Of a DNA stretch of 64,000 nucleotides, positions 34,593 through 43,209 are shown piece by piece. The stretch spans positions 62,001 through 126,000 of the forward strand of contig NZ_AP024276.1 of the NCBI RefSeq assembly GCF_021654455.1, in the 5' to 3' direction. Numbering within the stretch: position 1 is the stretch's first letter; the number at the start of each line of letters is the position of its first letter. The translations under genes were made by a program, and so were the position numbers. The notes under the pieces are model-generated. The model did no database searches and was not told the origin of the DNA. It worked only from the letters and a program-made list of their open reading frames with translations. This DNA comes from Streptococcus parasuis. GTDB taxonomy: Bacteria; Bacillota; Bacilli; Lactobacillales; Streptococcaceae.

Positions 34593-36797
34593 ATGAAAGA
34601 AATAAATTATACTGGGGAGGAAGTGGTTGCCTTAACGGCCACCTACTTACCGGAAGAGGATGTTGCCTTTGTCAAAAAAGCATTAGATTTTGCTACAGAG
34701 GCGCACAAAACACAATTTCGAAAATCAGGTGAGCCCTATATTGTACACCCTATTCAGGTGGCAGGTATTTTAGCAGGTCTCAAGCTAGATGCTGTGACGG
34801 TTGCATGTGGTTTCTTACATGATGTGGTTGAAGATACAGAGGTGACCTTGGATGAGATGGAAGCTGAATTTGGCCCGGAAGTCCGCCATATTGTCGGCGG
34901 TGTGACCAAACTGGGTAAGGTTGAATATAAATCTCATGAAGAACAACTAGCAGAAAACCACCGAAATATGTTAATTGCTATGTCTCAAGATATGCGGGTG
35001 ATTTTGGTTAAACTCGCTGACCGCTTACACAACATGCGGACTCTTAAGCACTTGCGCAAGGACAAGCAGGAACGTATTTCACGTGAAACAATGGAAATCT
35101 ATGCACCTCTTGCTCACCGATTAGGTATTTCTTCCATTAAGTGGGAATTGGAGGACATGTCTTTCCGCTATCTCAATGAAGTTGAATTTTATAAAATTAC
35201 ACATATGATGCGTGAGAAGCGCCGTGAGCGTGAGGAATTAGTGACTGAAGTCGTCAACAAACTGCGAGAGTATACAGAGGAACGCCATCTTCACGGACAA
35301 ATCTATGGTCGTCCAAAGCATATTTATTCTATTTATCGAAAAATGCATGATAAGAGGAAGCGTTTTGATGAGTTGTACGATTTGACTGCTATTCGTTGTA
35401 TCATGGATACTCAAAGTGATGTTTATGCGATGCTAGGTTACATACATGAGTTGTGGAAACCAATGCCAGGAAGATTTAAAGATTACATCGCAAATCAGAA
35501 AGCAAATGGTTACCAATCCATTCATACAACTGTATATGGGCCTAAAGGTCCAATCGAATTTCAAATCCGTACTGTAGAGATGCACCAAGTTGCAGAGTAC
35601 GGGGTTGCAGCACACTGGGCCTATAAGCGTGGTGGTAAGGCGACCGCTTCTGAAAAAGAATTGCGTTGGATTAATAATTTGATCGAACTTCAAGAAGGTG
35701 CTGGTGGAGACGCACAAACCTTTGTAGATTCTGTCAAAGAAGACATTTTTACAGAACGAATTTATGTCTTCACTCCTGATGGTGCGGTACGGGAACTGCC
35801 TAAGGACTCTGTGCCAATCGACTTCGCATATGAAATTCATACCAAGGTAGGTGAGCGAGCGACAGGTGCTAAAGTCAACGGTCGCATGGTCCCTCTGACA
35901 ACCAAACTCAAAACAGGGGATCAGGTAGAAATTATTACTTCAGCCAATTCCTTTGGTCCGAGTCGTGACTGGGTTAATCTTGTAAAAACCCATAAAGCCC
36001 GTAACAAAATCAAGCAGTTCTTTAAAAATCAAGATAAGGAATTATCGGTTTCCAAAGGACGTGAGATGCTTCAAAGCTTGCTTCAAGAAAATGGCTACGT
36101 TCCGAACCAGTATTTAGATCGTCGTCACATGGATGAAGTTTTGCAAAAGACCAGCTATAAAACAGACGAGGCTCTTTATGCGGCAGTCGGTTTTGGAGAA
36201 GTTTCTGCCGTGTCAATCTTCAATCGTTTGACAGAAAAGGAACGTCGTGAGGCCGAACGTGCCAAGGCAAAAGCGGTCGCAGATGAACTGGTTAATGGTG
36301 GAGGGGTCAAACACGACAATAAAGACAGTTTAAAAATCCGACACGAGGGTGGTGTGGTTATCGAGGGCGCTTCTGGCTTGCTGATTCGGATTGCCAAATG
36401 TTGTAATCCAGTACCGGGTGATGAGATTGTTGGTTATATCACCAAGGGGCGTGGGGTGGCTGTTCACCGTGTGGACTGTATGAACCTTAAGAGTCAAGAA
36501 AATTACGATGTGCGCTTAATTGATGTTGATTGGGAAGATGATAATTCAACAAAAGAGTACATGGCCAATATTGATATTTATGGACTGAATCGCTCGGGAC
36601 TTCTCAATGATGTTTTGAAAGTATTGACTAATGCTAGCAAAAACATTTCGTCCGTTAATGCACAACCAACCAAGGATATGAAATTTGCGACGATTCATGT
36701 ATCCTTTGGGATTTCCAATTTGGCAACCTTGACCAGTTTGGTCGACAAAATTAAGTCGGTTCCAGAAGTTTATTCAGTGAAAAGGACCAACGGATAA
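34593..36797 (+). CDS. rel: Bifunctional (p)ppGpp synthetase/hydrolase Rel
   Basis: A 734-aa stringent response enzyme. The HD hydrolase domain has HDVVED with His76-Asp77, followed by the synthetase domain ([42 protein letters not shown]), TGS domain ([30 protein letters not shown]), zinc-finger-like region ([30 protein letters not shown]) and C-terminal ACT domain. Both catalytic domains look intact. dtd follows after 1 bp, the usual streptococcal pair. Confidence 0.96.
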   Translation: MKEINYTGEEVVALTATYLPEEDVAFVKKALDFATEAHKTQFRKSGEPYIVHPIQVAGILAGLKLDAVTVACGFLHDVVEDTEVTLDEMEAEFGPEVRHIVGGVTKLGKVEYKSHEEQLAENHRNMLIAMSQDMRVILVKLADRLHNMRTLKHLRKDKQERISRETMEIYAPLAHRLGISSIKWELEDMSFRYLNEVEFYKITHMMREKRREREELVTEVVNKLREYTEERHLHGQIYGRPKHIYSIYRKMHDKRKRFDELYDLTAIRCIMDTQSDVYAMLGYIHELWKPMPGRFKDYIANQKANGYQSIHTTVYGPKGPIEFQIRTVEMHQVAEYGVAAHWAYKRGGKATASEKELRWINNLIELQEGAGGDAQTFVDSVKEDIFTERIYVFTPDGAVRELPKDSVPIDFAYEIHTKVGERATGAKVNGRMVPLTTKLKTGDQVEIITSANSFGPSRDWVNLVKTHKARNKIKQFFKNQDKELSVSKGREMLQSLLQENGYVPNQYLDRRHMDEVLQKTSYKTDEALYAAVGFGEVSAVSIFNRLTEKERREAERAKAKAVADELVNGGGVKHDNKDSLKIRHEGGVVIEGASGLLIRIAKCCNPVPGDEIVGYITKGRGVAVHRVDCMNLKSQENYDVRLIDVDWEDDNSTKEYMANIDIYGLNRSGLLNDVLKVLTNASKNISSVNAQPTKDMKFATIHVSFGISNLATLTSLVDKIKSVPEVYSVKRTNG

Positions 36798-36798
36798 G

Positions 36799-37242
36799 AT
36801 GAAAATAGTATTACAACGTGTTTCTCAAGCCAGTGTGACTATCGAAGATATAGTACATGGGCAGATCAAGCAAGGCCTTCTTCTTTTAGTCGGTATTGGT
36901 CCGGAAGATGGTCAAGAAGATTTGGATTATGCTGTGCGAAAAATCGTTAATATGCGGATATTTTCAGATGAGGCAGGTAAGATGAACAAATCTGTTCAAG
37001 ATGTGGAGGGTAAGATATTATCCATTTCTCAATTTACTCTTTTTGCGGATACAAAAAAAGGCAATCGCCCTGCATTTACAGGAGCGGCAGCTCCTGCTCT
37101 GGCCAGCCAACTCTATGATGAGTTTAATCAGGCCTTGTCTGAATTTGTACCAGTCGAGGTGGGTGTTTTTGGGGCTGATATGCAGGTCAGTCTAGTCAAT
37201 GATGGACCGGTTACCATTATCTTAGATACAAAAAACAGGTAA
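36799..37242 (+). CDS. dtd: D-aminoacyl-tRNA deacylase
   Basis: A 147-aa enzyme that hydrolyses D-amino acids from tRNA. It starts [17 protein letters not shown], has [17 protein letters not shown] (catalytic SQFTL region with Thr) and [10 protein letters not shown] near the C terminus, where the cross-subunit Gly-cisPro usually reads GP. It lies 1 bp after rel, so the two genes are coupled. Confidence 0.95.
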   Translation: MKIVLQRVSQASVTIEDIVHGQIKQGLLLLVGIGPEDGQEDLDYAVRKIVNMRIFSDEAGKMNKSVQDVEGKILSISQFTLFADTKKGNRPAFTGAAAPALASQLYDEFNQALSEFVPVEVGVFGADMQVSLVNDGPVTIILDTKNR

Positions 37243-37318
37243 GAATTTTAGAAATAGTCTGTACTCTCTATCTCTATTTTGATATACTAATGTCGAAAGG
37301 TAGTTATGGAGGCTGGCT

Positions 37319-37504
37319 ATGAAAAAATTGTTCACCAATCATTTCTTTTATTTGACGATTGCATTTATTTTGATTCTAGTGATTTTCTTTAGCGGAGTGG
37401 ATAAACGCTGGATTATTCTTGTGAGTTTTCTTTACTTCATCCCTTCGCAGATTTTATATCGGCGTCGCCTAAAAGAGCGACTACAAGAAGACCAGCCCAA
37501 GTAG
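37319..37504 (+). CDS. Small membrane protein of unknown function, 61 aa
   Basis: GGAGG precedes the ATG by 6 bp. Two hydrophobic helices (FFYLTIAFILILVIFFSG and WIILVSFLYFIPSQIL) joined by a short DKR turn form a hairpin, with a basic, hydrophilic tail RRRLKERLQEDQPK. A perfect terminator overlaps its end. No family recognised. Confidence 0.7.
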   Translation: MKKLFTNHFFYLTIAFILILVIFFSGVDKRWIILVSFLYFIPSQILYRRRLKERLQEDQPK

Positions 37505-37515
37505 GCTGGTTTTTG
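37492..37515 (+). terminator. Terminator of the small membrane protein gene
   Basis: CCAGCC, loop CAAGTA, GGCTGG, then TTTTT. Confidence 0.8.
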
Positions 37516-37548
37516 ATGTAAATTGGACTACAATTTTTTATTAACTGT

Positions 37549-37614
37549 GCTATTATAGTTTTTGCGGAAAAGTAAAGACGGTGGCTCTAATTTCTGAAAG
37601 TTAGGTGGGTGTGG
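37549..37614 (+). other. Orphan leader resembling the holin-like toxin mRNA
   Basis: An extended -10 (TGTGCTATTAT) is followed by AAGACGGTGGCTCTAATTTCTGAAA, which aligns with AAGACGGTGGTTCCAAGTTTCTGAA just before the toxin start at 28387 (minus strand). Here the ribosome site is decayed (TTAGGTGGG) and no toxin frame follows. From here to 37704 I see no gene. Confidence 0.45.
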
Positions 37615-37704
37615 TACAGAACACAACTAGTAGAAAATGAGTTCCTTTTGCCTCCATATTTGTAGTTTCAGGCTAAAATACTCTACTGGACTATTTTACT
37701 ACCG

Positions 37705-37880
37705 CCCCGCACAGCTCAAAAGGTTCAGTGAACATTTTGAGGTTGGAAATGGAGCGAACTTGTTCGCAACAGTCGTATAGGTCAGATTTGGAGTGCGAAG
37801 CACGAATTGCAGAGATTTGTTTCACAAATCCTATCTCCAACCTTTAACAGTCCACTGGACTGTTAAAGCCAATCAACCAC
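37705..37880. repeat. Dispersed intergenic repeat, copy B
   Basis: About 85% identical to copy A at 5714-5889, with the same internal palindromes. Its right end (CAATCAACCAC) abuts the truncated Rgg-like gene, so the repeat marks the deletion point of that gene. Confidence 0.75.
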
Positions 37881-38084
37881 CAAATCATTGAGGAATCAAC
37901 GAACTATCAACACAAACCAGTAGTCTACGTTTTTGAGGCAAAATACTATCTAGAAGTGGAAAATGATAAGGAAAAAGTAGAAGAATTATATGATAAGGCA
38001 ATTGCCTTCGCAAAGATGCTTAATGATGATATTCTAGTGAAGAATCTTAAGATGGAAAAGGAAAACGATTTAGCACGTTTCTAA
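37881..38084 (+). pseudogene. 3' remnant of an Rgg/ComR-like regulator gene
   Basis: The frame ending at the TAA at 38082-38084 encodes NYQHKPVVYVFEAKYYLEV, then about 40 residues to a stop. It aligns without gaps, save one, to the last 60 residues of ComR (DFQKKPILNLLKWKYELYV onward): KP, KY-L-V, Y--A--FA, D-LV and K are shared. The N-terminal DNA-binding part is missing; upstream is repeat copy B. So an Rgg paralogue once stood directly before the ABC exporter. The fragment has no start and is not expected to work. Confidence 0.72.
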
Positions 38085-38096
38085 AGAGCTGAATAT

Positions 38097-38137
38097 GCAA
38101 CCTGACATAGATGTCATGTTGCTTTTTTTATTTTTTT
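38097..38137 (+). terminator. Hairpin with T-run that contains the ComR-box-like palindrome
   Basis: GCAACCTGACAT with ATGTCATGTTGC (one mismatch) followed by seven T, A and seven T. It could end the old Rgg transcript; the same bases hold the operator described next. Confidence 0.5.
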
Positions 38138-38145
38138 CTTATACT
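38104..38145 (+). promoter_or_regulatory. ComR-box-like operator and -10 of the ABC exporter operon
   Basis: TGACATAGATGTCATG contains the perfect arms GACAT/ATGTC with a 2-nt centre, as at comS. Exactly 24 nt separate GTC (38115) from the -10 TATACT (38140-38145), the same as at comS and comX. The flank ATGTCATG is identical to that of comX. No -35 is visible, since the region is T-rich. Confidence 0.7.
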
Positions 38146-38186
38146 AGGACTATAAAGAATGACACGATTAGTTAAGGAGATAAGTT

Positions 38187-39023
38187 ATGAAAGAAACTAT
38201 GATTGTAGCAGATACGATTACCAAGTCGTTTGGGAGTAAAGTTGCATTAAATAGTATTAGTTTTGAAATCCGTGAGGGGAACATCTTTGGATTCTTAGGG
38301 CCGTCTGGTTCTGGTAAAACAACGATGATTAATATTTTAACAGGTCAGATAAAGGCAAACCAAGGGAAGGGTAAGTTGCTAGGCAAAGATTCTTCTGATT
38401 TGACTCCATCGGATTTAGAAGAAATTGGAATTGTCAGTGACAAAAGTGGTTTTTATGAGAAATTATCATTGGAAAAGAATTTACAGTTGTATGGAAAATT
38501 ATTTGGTGCGAAAGCAGGGAAAATAGATGAATTATTGAAACAGGTTGGCTTGTTTGACAGCAAGAAGACACCTGCTGAGAAGTTATCAACTGGTATGAAA
38601 CAACGCATGCTACTTGTCAGGGCATTACTAAATAATCCAAAAATTCTCTTTCTTGACGAACCAACAAGTGGGTTAGATCCAACTACCTCTCAATCCATAC
38701 ATGCCTTACTTATGGATTTGAAAAAACAAGGAACAACGATTTTCTTGACAACTCACGATATGCGTGAAGCTACCTTGCTCTGTGATGAGTTAGTCTTACT
38801 AAACAAAGGTAGGTTAGTGGAAAAAGGTCTTGCGAGAGATATTATTCAAAGATACAATCAGGATAAAGTGGTAAGAATTACCTATTCTGATTTTAGTCAA
38901 AAAGAAATTCCGTTTGCAAACTTTACCAATAATGACCTATCGAATGCGATTGCCGTCCACTCATGCGAGCCAACGCTCGAAGATATCTTTATTCAATTGA
39001 CAGGAGAGAAGCTAAATGTTTAG
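38187..39023 (+). CDS. ABC exporter ATP-binding protein, candidate ComR target
   Basis: A 278-aa ATPase with Walker A GPSGSGKTT, signature LSTGMKQR, Walker B ILFLDEPTSGLD and the H-loop TTHDM, plus a C-terminal extension ending SCEPTLEDIFIQLTGE as in drug and peptide exporters. It overlaps the permease gene by 8 bp. Two-gene exporters of this type often give resistance to bacteriocins or pump peptides. The promoter resembles those of comS and comX, and an Rgg remnant lies upstream, so competence-linked immunity is a reasonable guess but is not proven. Confidence 0.85.
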   Translation: MKETMIVADTITKSFGSKVALNSISFEIREGNIFGFLGPSGSGKTTMINILTGQIKANQGKGKLLGKDSSDLTPSDLEEIGIVSDKSGFYEKLSLEKNLQLYGKLFGAKAGKIDELLKQVGLFDSKKTPAEKLSTGMKQRMLLVRALLNNPKILFLDEPTSGLDPTTSQSIHALLMDLKKQGTTIFLTTHDMREATLLCDELVLLNKGRLVEKGLARDIIQRYNQDKVVRITYSDFSQKEIPFANFTNNDLSNAIAVHSCEPTLEDIFIQLTGEKLNV

Positions 39024-39717
39024 AAGAATGAATGCCTTAATTTGGCTGAGAAATCAAATTTTATTAAGCAATAAAAATCTATCCGTTCAGATTCTATTGC
39101 CTTTCATGCTCGTTCTACTTTATAAAAATTTTATGGAAGCCTCAGGAATGAAACTCATGTTTGTCTGTTTGTCCATGGCGATTTCAATGTCTATTGGGAT
39201 GACGATTTCAACCATGATTGCGGAAGAGAAAGAAAAAAACATGCTCAAAACTCTGTTGCTGAGTGGCGTGAGATACCATGAATATATTCTGTCTGTCCTT
39301 ATACATCCACTGATATTAACGGTGATTACTTTGATTCTATTTCCGGTGATGACCGATGCCAATTTAGAAGGAATCTATATCGAATATATAGTAGTTATGT
39401 TTCTAACCACGGTAGCAGTGATGCTGATTAATATGTGTATTGGTTTGTTATCTGATACACAATCAAAAGCCCAAATTAATGGACTGCCTATTACATTTAT
39501 TGTAGCCTTGTTGCCGATGTTTTCGTTGGCGAAGGAAGGAGTGGCAACCGTTGTAAGTTATACTTTCATGGGAGCCTATACAGATTTCTTTATTGAAACA
39601 AATTTTTCTATGAGTGATAACTCTATTAAGATTCTGTTACTTTGGAATGTTATTCTTATCGTGCTTACTATTCTTGCGATAAAGAGAAGTAAGGTAATAG
39701 TTACTGATAAAAAGTAG
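39016..39717 (+). CDS. ABC-2 type permease of the same exporter
   Basis: A 233-aa membrane protein with six predicted spans and the ABC-2 coupling region MIAEEKEKNMLKTLLLSGVRYHEYI. It forms the pore for the ATPase encoded just upstream. Ends in a basic tail (KRSKVIVTDKK) and is followed by a bidirectional terminator shared with the convergent DtxR-type gene. Confidence 0.83.
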   Translation: MFRRMNALIWLRNQILLSNKNLSVQILLPFMLVLLYKNFMEASGMKLMFVCLSMAISMSIGMTISTMIAEEKEKNMLKTLLLSGVRYHEYILSVLIHPLILTVITLILFPVMTDANLEGIYIEYIVVMFLTTVAVMLINMCIGLLSDTQSKAQINGLPITFIVALLPMFSLAKEGVATVVSYTFMGAYTDFFIETNFSMSDNSIKILLLWNVILIVLTILAIKRSKVIVTDKK

Positions 39718-39725
39718 TTGGATAC

Positions 39726-39768
39726 TAAAAACCAATCGCTCTGTTTAATTGGGGTGATTGGTTTTTTC
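39726..39768. terminator. Bidirectional terminator
   Basis: AAAAACCAATC with GATTGGTTTTTT encloses an 18-nt loop; it serves the ABC operon and the DtxR-type gene. Confidence 0.75.
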
Positions 39769-40404
39769 TATGTATAATTGTTGAGCAATAGTGGTGGGTA
39801 CTGCGAGTTCTTTACCCTTGTACTGAATAGTAATCGTTTGGGCAAAACTATCAAAATCTGTTACAACCAGCTGATCTCCGACAGCTAAATCATGTTGTTC
39901 TAAGTACTGGAGGAGCTGATAAAAGTCGTGTATACGGACAAGTTGGTAGTATCCAGTTTCAGTGAGTTGGGAGAGTCGTGTCTGGTAGCGTTCGATGAGT
40001 GGCTGACCTGCTTGAGGAATGCTTCCGCCGTGAGGACAAGTTTGGGGCTGTTCTAGTAGTAGGTCTAGGCGATTGATAAAGTGATCTGAAACAGTGTGCT
40101 CTAAAATCTCAGCCTCTTCATGGACTTCCTCTGGAGAATAGCCGAGTTGTTCCACCAGAAAGACTTCAATCAGACGGTGCTTGCGGTAGAGGCTAGATAC
40201 CATCTCAAGTGCGGTTTGGCTGAGGAGATAGCCTGCCTTGGTATCCTTAGAAATGAGCCCTTCGGCTACCATTTTTTTTAGCATTTCAGAAACGGCTGGT
40301 GCGGAGAAGGCCATCTTCTCTGCGATGAGTTTATTGGTAATTTTTTGGTCTAATTGACCTAATTCATAAATACATTTTAGGTAATCTTCTTTGTTTGGTG
40401 TCAT
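39745..40404 (-). CDS. DtxR-family metal-dependent repressor (MntR/ScaR/TroR type)
   Basis: A 219-aa regulator with an N-terminal winged helix (EDYLKCIYELGQLDQKITNKLIAEKMAFSAPAVSEMLKKM), a metal-binding dimerisation domain (HEEAEILEHTVSDHFINRLD, CPHGGSIP) and a C-terminal SH3-like FeoA part. Such proteins repress manganese or iron uptake when metal is plentiful. The gene is divergent from a TroA-like importer operon, its probable target; the shared region holds TTAGCTTAATCTAA over the importer -10. Confidence 0.88.
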   Translation of the reverse strand: MTPNKEDYLKCIYELGQLDQKITNKLIAEKMAFSAPAVSEMLKKMVAEGLISKDTKAGYLLSQTALEMVSSLYRKHRLIEVFLVEQLGYSPEEVHEEAEILEHTVSDHFINRLDLLLEQPQTCPHGGSIPQAGQPLIERYQTRLSQLTETGYYQLVRIHDFYQLLQYLEQHDLAVGDQLVVTDFDSFAQTITIQYKGKELAVPTTIAQQLYIEKTNHPN

Positions 40405-40454
40405 GAGAACTCGCTTTCTACTGAGACTATTATATCAAAAAATTTAAAAATCAG

Positions 40455-40493
40455 TTGACAAAATGAATTTTTTAGCTTAATCTAATTATATAG
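40455..40493 (+). promoter_or_regulatory. Promoter of the metal importer with a likely DtxR-type operator
   Basis: TTGACA (40455-40460) and TAATCT (40478-40483) are 17 bp apart. The palindromic TTAG-CTTAAT-CTAA (40473-40486) covers the -10, an ideal place for repression. The operator itself is inferred. Confidence 0.65.
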
Positions 40494-40529
40494 TTAGGTA
40501 TGCTTAATAAAAATAAAAGGAGAACCTAT

Positions 40530-41453
40530 ATGAAGAAAATGTTGTTCAGTTTTGCTCTGCTATTGTCCCTAATAGGACTAGGAGCTTGTCGTCCATCGCA
40601 AACCACAGAAGGCTCTAGTAAGCCAAGGGTGGCCGTGACTACTTCCTTCCTCAATGATATGGTCTATCAGTTGGCGGGTGATGAGGTGGAACGTGATTTG
40701 CTGATTCCAGCAGGAGAAGACCCTCATTTGTACGTAGCCAAATCTAGTGATTTATCAAAATTACAAAAGGCTGACCTTGTTCTCTACCACGGTTTGCACT
40801 TTGAAGGTAAAATGGTTGAAGCTTTGGAGAAGACCGGAGTAGCTGTTTCTAAAAACTTTAACGCAAAAGACTTGAATACGATGGATGAGGATGGGGAAGA
40901 GATTGTCGATCCCCACTTCTGGTTTTCAATTCCCTTGTACAAGTCAGCTGTAGCTGTAGCTTCAGAGGAACTACAAAAACTCTTACCTGCTAAAGCTGAG
41001 ATGATTCAGAAAAATGCAGAAAAATACCAAGTGCAGCTAGATGATTTGCATGCCTGGGTAGAAAAAGAATTGAGTGTGATTCCAAAAGAATGTCGCTATT
41101 TGGTAACACCGCATGATGCCTTTAATTACTTTGCTGCTAGCTATGACTTCACTCTATATGCTCCTCAGGGAATTAGCACGGATTCCGAAGTGGCTAATAG
41201 TGATATGATTGAGACAGTTAACCTAATCATTGACCATAATATCAAAGCTATCTTTACAGAGTCTACAACTAATCCAGAACGCATGGAGAAATTGCAAGAG
41301 GCAGTAAAAGCCAAAGGCGGTCAGGTTGAAGTTGTTACTGGCGAAGGTAAGGAGTTATTCTCAGATTCCTTGGCACCAGAAGGCGAGGAAGGGGATACCT
41401 TTATCGACATGTACAAACATAATGTTACATTGATTGTTAAATATCTAAAATAA
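40530..41453 (+). CDS. troA: Metal-binding lipoprotein of a manganese/zinc ABC importer (TroA-like)
   Basis: A 307-aa cluster 9 solute-binding protein. The signal peptide ends at LGAC with lipid-modified Cys20. Metal ligands are visible as His in GEDPHLYVAKSSDL, His in VDPHFWFS, Glu in FTESTTNP and Asp near the C terminus (EGDTFIDMYKHN). I chose the ATG at 40530 behind AAAAGGAGA instead of one 30 bp upstream that overlaps the promoter. First gene of the operon; the gap of 132 bp to the ATPase gene shows no terminator. Confidence 0.87.
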   Translation: MKKMLFSFALLLSLIGLGACRPSQTTEGSSKPRVAVTTSFLNDMVYQLAGDEVERDLLIPAGEDPHLYVAKSSDLSKLQKADLVLYHGLHFEGKMVEALEKTGVAVSKNFNAKDLNTMDEDGEEIVDPHFWFSIPLYKSAVAVASEELQKLLPAKAEMIQKNAEKYQVQLDDLHAWVEKELSVIPKECRYLVTPHDAFNYFAASYDFTLYAPQGISTDSEVANSDMIETVNLIIDHNIKAIFTESTTNPERMEKLQEAVKAKGGQVEVVTGEGKELFSDSLAPEGEEGDTFIDMYKHNVTLIVKYLK

Positions 41454-41585
41454 AATTGTTATGGGAGACGGAAACTGTATGATATCTATTGGAGCTATGG
41501 TTTGAAAATCATATTTAAATAGCAAAGTAAAATATTTGACTACGCCTACAAATGTAGAATGGATGGTAGAACAAAGGGGGGAAAT

Positions 41586-42356
41586 ATGTCAGCAATCATT
41601 GAATTAAAAGATGTCAATTTAGCATATACAGCCAGCCAGACCATGGCTTTAGAAGATGTCAATTTGGTGATTCCCAAAGGGAGTCGGACGGCTATTGTTG
41701 GACCAAATGGTGCTGGGAAGTCCAGTCTATTCAAGGTCATTTTGGGGTTGGAAAAACCTATCACAGGACAGGTTCGCTTGCTTGGTCAGGAGGCAGGTCT
41801 AGAGAGGTTGATTGCTCAAAAAGTAGCCTATATTCCCCAATCCAGTCAAGTAAACTGGCAATTTCCTGCAACAGTTTTTGAAATTGTTCTGATGGGACGC
41901 TTTGCTCATAGTAAGGGGATGTTTAGAAGACCGACTAAAGCTGATAGACAGATTGTTGAGCAGGCTCTAGAACGGTTAAAAATTGCGGATTTACGCCATC
42001 GTCAGATTGATCAGCTTTCAGGTGGGCAGCGTCAGCGGGTATTTTTAGCGAGAGCCCTGGCACAGGAAGCAGAATTGTACCTTATGGATGAACCTCTGGC
42101 AGGGATTGATCAGGCAACAGAAATCATGATCATGGATATGCTCAAGGAGTTCCAATGTGAAGGGAAAACTTCCATTGTCATTCATCATGACTTAACGACG
42201 CTGGATGCCTACTTTGATCACCTTGTCTGGCTTCATAAGCATGTGATTGATTCTGGTCCGATGGATGAGACTTTGACAAGTGAGAATTATCAGGCGACCT
42301 ACGGTATAGGAAATGGGCTGTTTCTAGGAAATGCCAAAGGAGGCAGTCATGTTTGA
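41586..42356 (+). CDS. troB: Metal ABC importer ATP-binding protein (TroB-like)
   Basis: A 256-aa ATPase with Walker A GPNGAGKSS, signature LSGGQRQR, Walker B LYLMDEPLAGID and H-loop IVIHHDL. AAGGGGGGAAAT precedes the ATG at 41586; the frame runs 27 bp further upstream without ribosome site. It overlaps the first permease gene by 8 bp. Confidence 0.88.
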   Translation: MSAIIELKDVNLAYTASQTMALEDVNLVIPKGSRTAIVGPNGAGKSSLFKVILGLEKPITGQVRLLGQEAGLERLIAQKVAYIPQSSQVNWQFPATVFEIVLMGRFAHSKGMFRRPTKADRQIVEQALERLKIADLRHRQIDQLSGGQRQRVFLARALAQEAELYLMDEPLAGIDQATEIMIMDMLKEFQCEGKTSIVIHHDLTTLDAYFDHLVWLHKHVIDSGPMDETLTSENYQATYGIGNGLFLGNAKGGSHV

Positions 42357-43209
42357 GGTTTTCAAAGAGTATTCTTTCTGGACAGTCGCTTTAGGGACCG
42401 TTAGCCTAGCTGGGGCAGCCAGTACTATCGGAAGTATATCTGTTCTTACTAAACAGAGCTTGCTTGGGGATGCTCTTGGGCATGCTTCTTATCCTGGAGT
42501 GATTGTCTCTTTCATGATTTTTCAGTCGCGACATCCTCTCTACTTGCTGTTAGGAGCAGTGTTGTCAGGCTACCTTTCTTATGCACTTGTCCATTGGCTG
42601 TGTCGAAAAGGTGGTCACAGTCTAGTCAATGCCCTTTCATTGGTATCTGCTTCTTTCTTTGGTTTGGGAATGGTCTTGAAAAATGCTATTCAGGGAAATG
42701 AAGCCTTTGCAGGGGCTTCCCAAGCTGGATTGCAAACCTATCTATTTGGACAGGCAGCCTTTATTCAGCTGGATGATGTGATACTCATCGGACTCATTTC
42801 CCTATTGGCTTTGGTATTGTTTGCTTTCTTTTATCAAGACTATAAGCTGTATCTGTTTGATCAAACTTTTGCAAGGGTTATTGGTGTTCGTGTAAAGTAC
42901 TTACAGCAGTTGACGATGTTTTTGATGATTTGCCTAATTGCAGTAGGATTAAAGTTAGTCGGGGCTATTTTGATGAGTAGTTTTTTGATTGCACCAGCTG
43001 TCTTTGGCTTAATGCTGGGAAAAACGTATCACAAGAGTCTGTTACTGGCAGGAATCGTTGCAATTGGGTCGGCTTTCGTAGGGACCTGGATTAGCTCTAG
43101 TGTATCTGGTTTGTCGACCGGACCGACTATTATCGTCTGTCTGACAGGTCTGACCCTGTCTGCATTCGTGTATGTTACCTATGTCAGAAAGGAGAATGGT
43201 CGTGTTTGA
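42349..43209 (+). CDS. troC: Metal ABC importer permease (TroC-like)
   Basis: A 286-aa ABC-3 family permease with about eight spans; the conserved segment QSLLGDALGHASYPGVIV is present near residue 40. GGAGG lies 4 bp before the ATG at 42349. Its end overlaps the start of the second permease by 8 bp. Confidence 0.87.
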   Translation: MFEVFKEYSFWTVALGTVSLAGAASTIGSISVLTKQSLLGDALGHASYPGVIVSFMIFQSRHPLYLLLGAVLSGYLSYALVHWLCRKGGHSLVNALSLVSASFFGLGMVLKNAIQGNEAFAGASQAGLQTYLFGQAAFIQLDDVILIGLISLLALVLFAFFYQDYKLYLFDQTFARVIGVRVKYLQQLTMFLMICLIAVGLKLVGAILMSSFLIAPAVFGLMLGKTYHKSLLLAGIVAIGSAFVGTWISSSVSGLSTGPTIIVCLTGLTLSAFVYVTYVRKENGRV

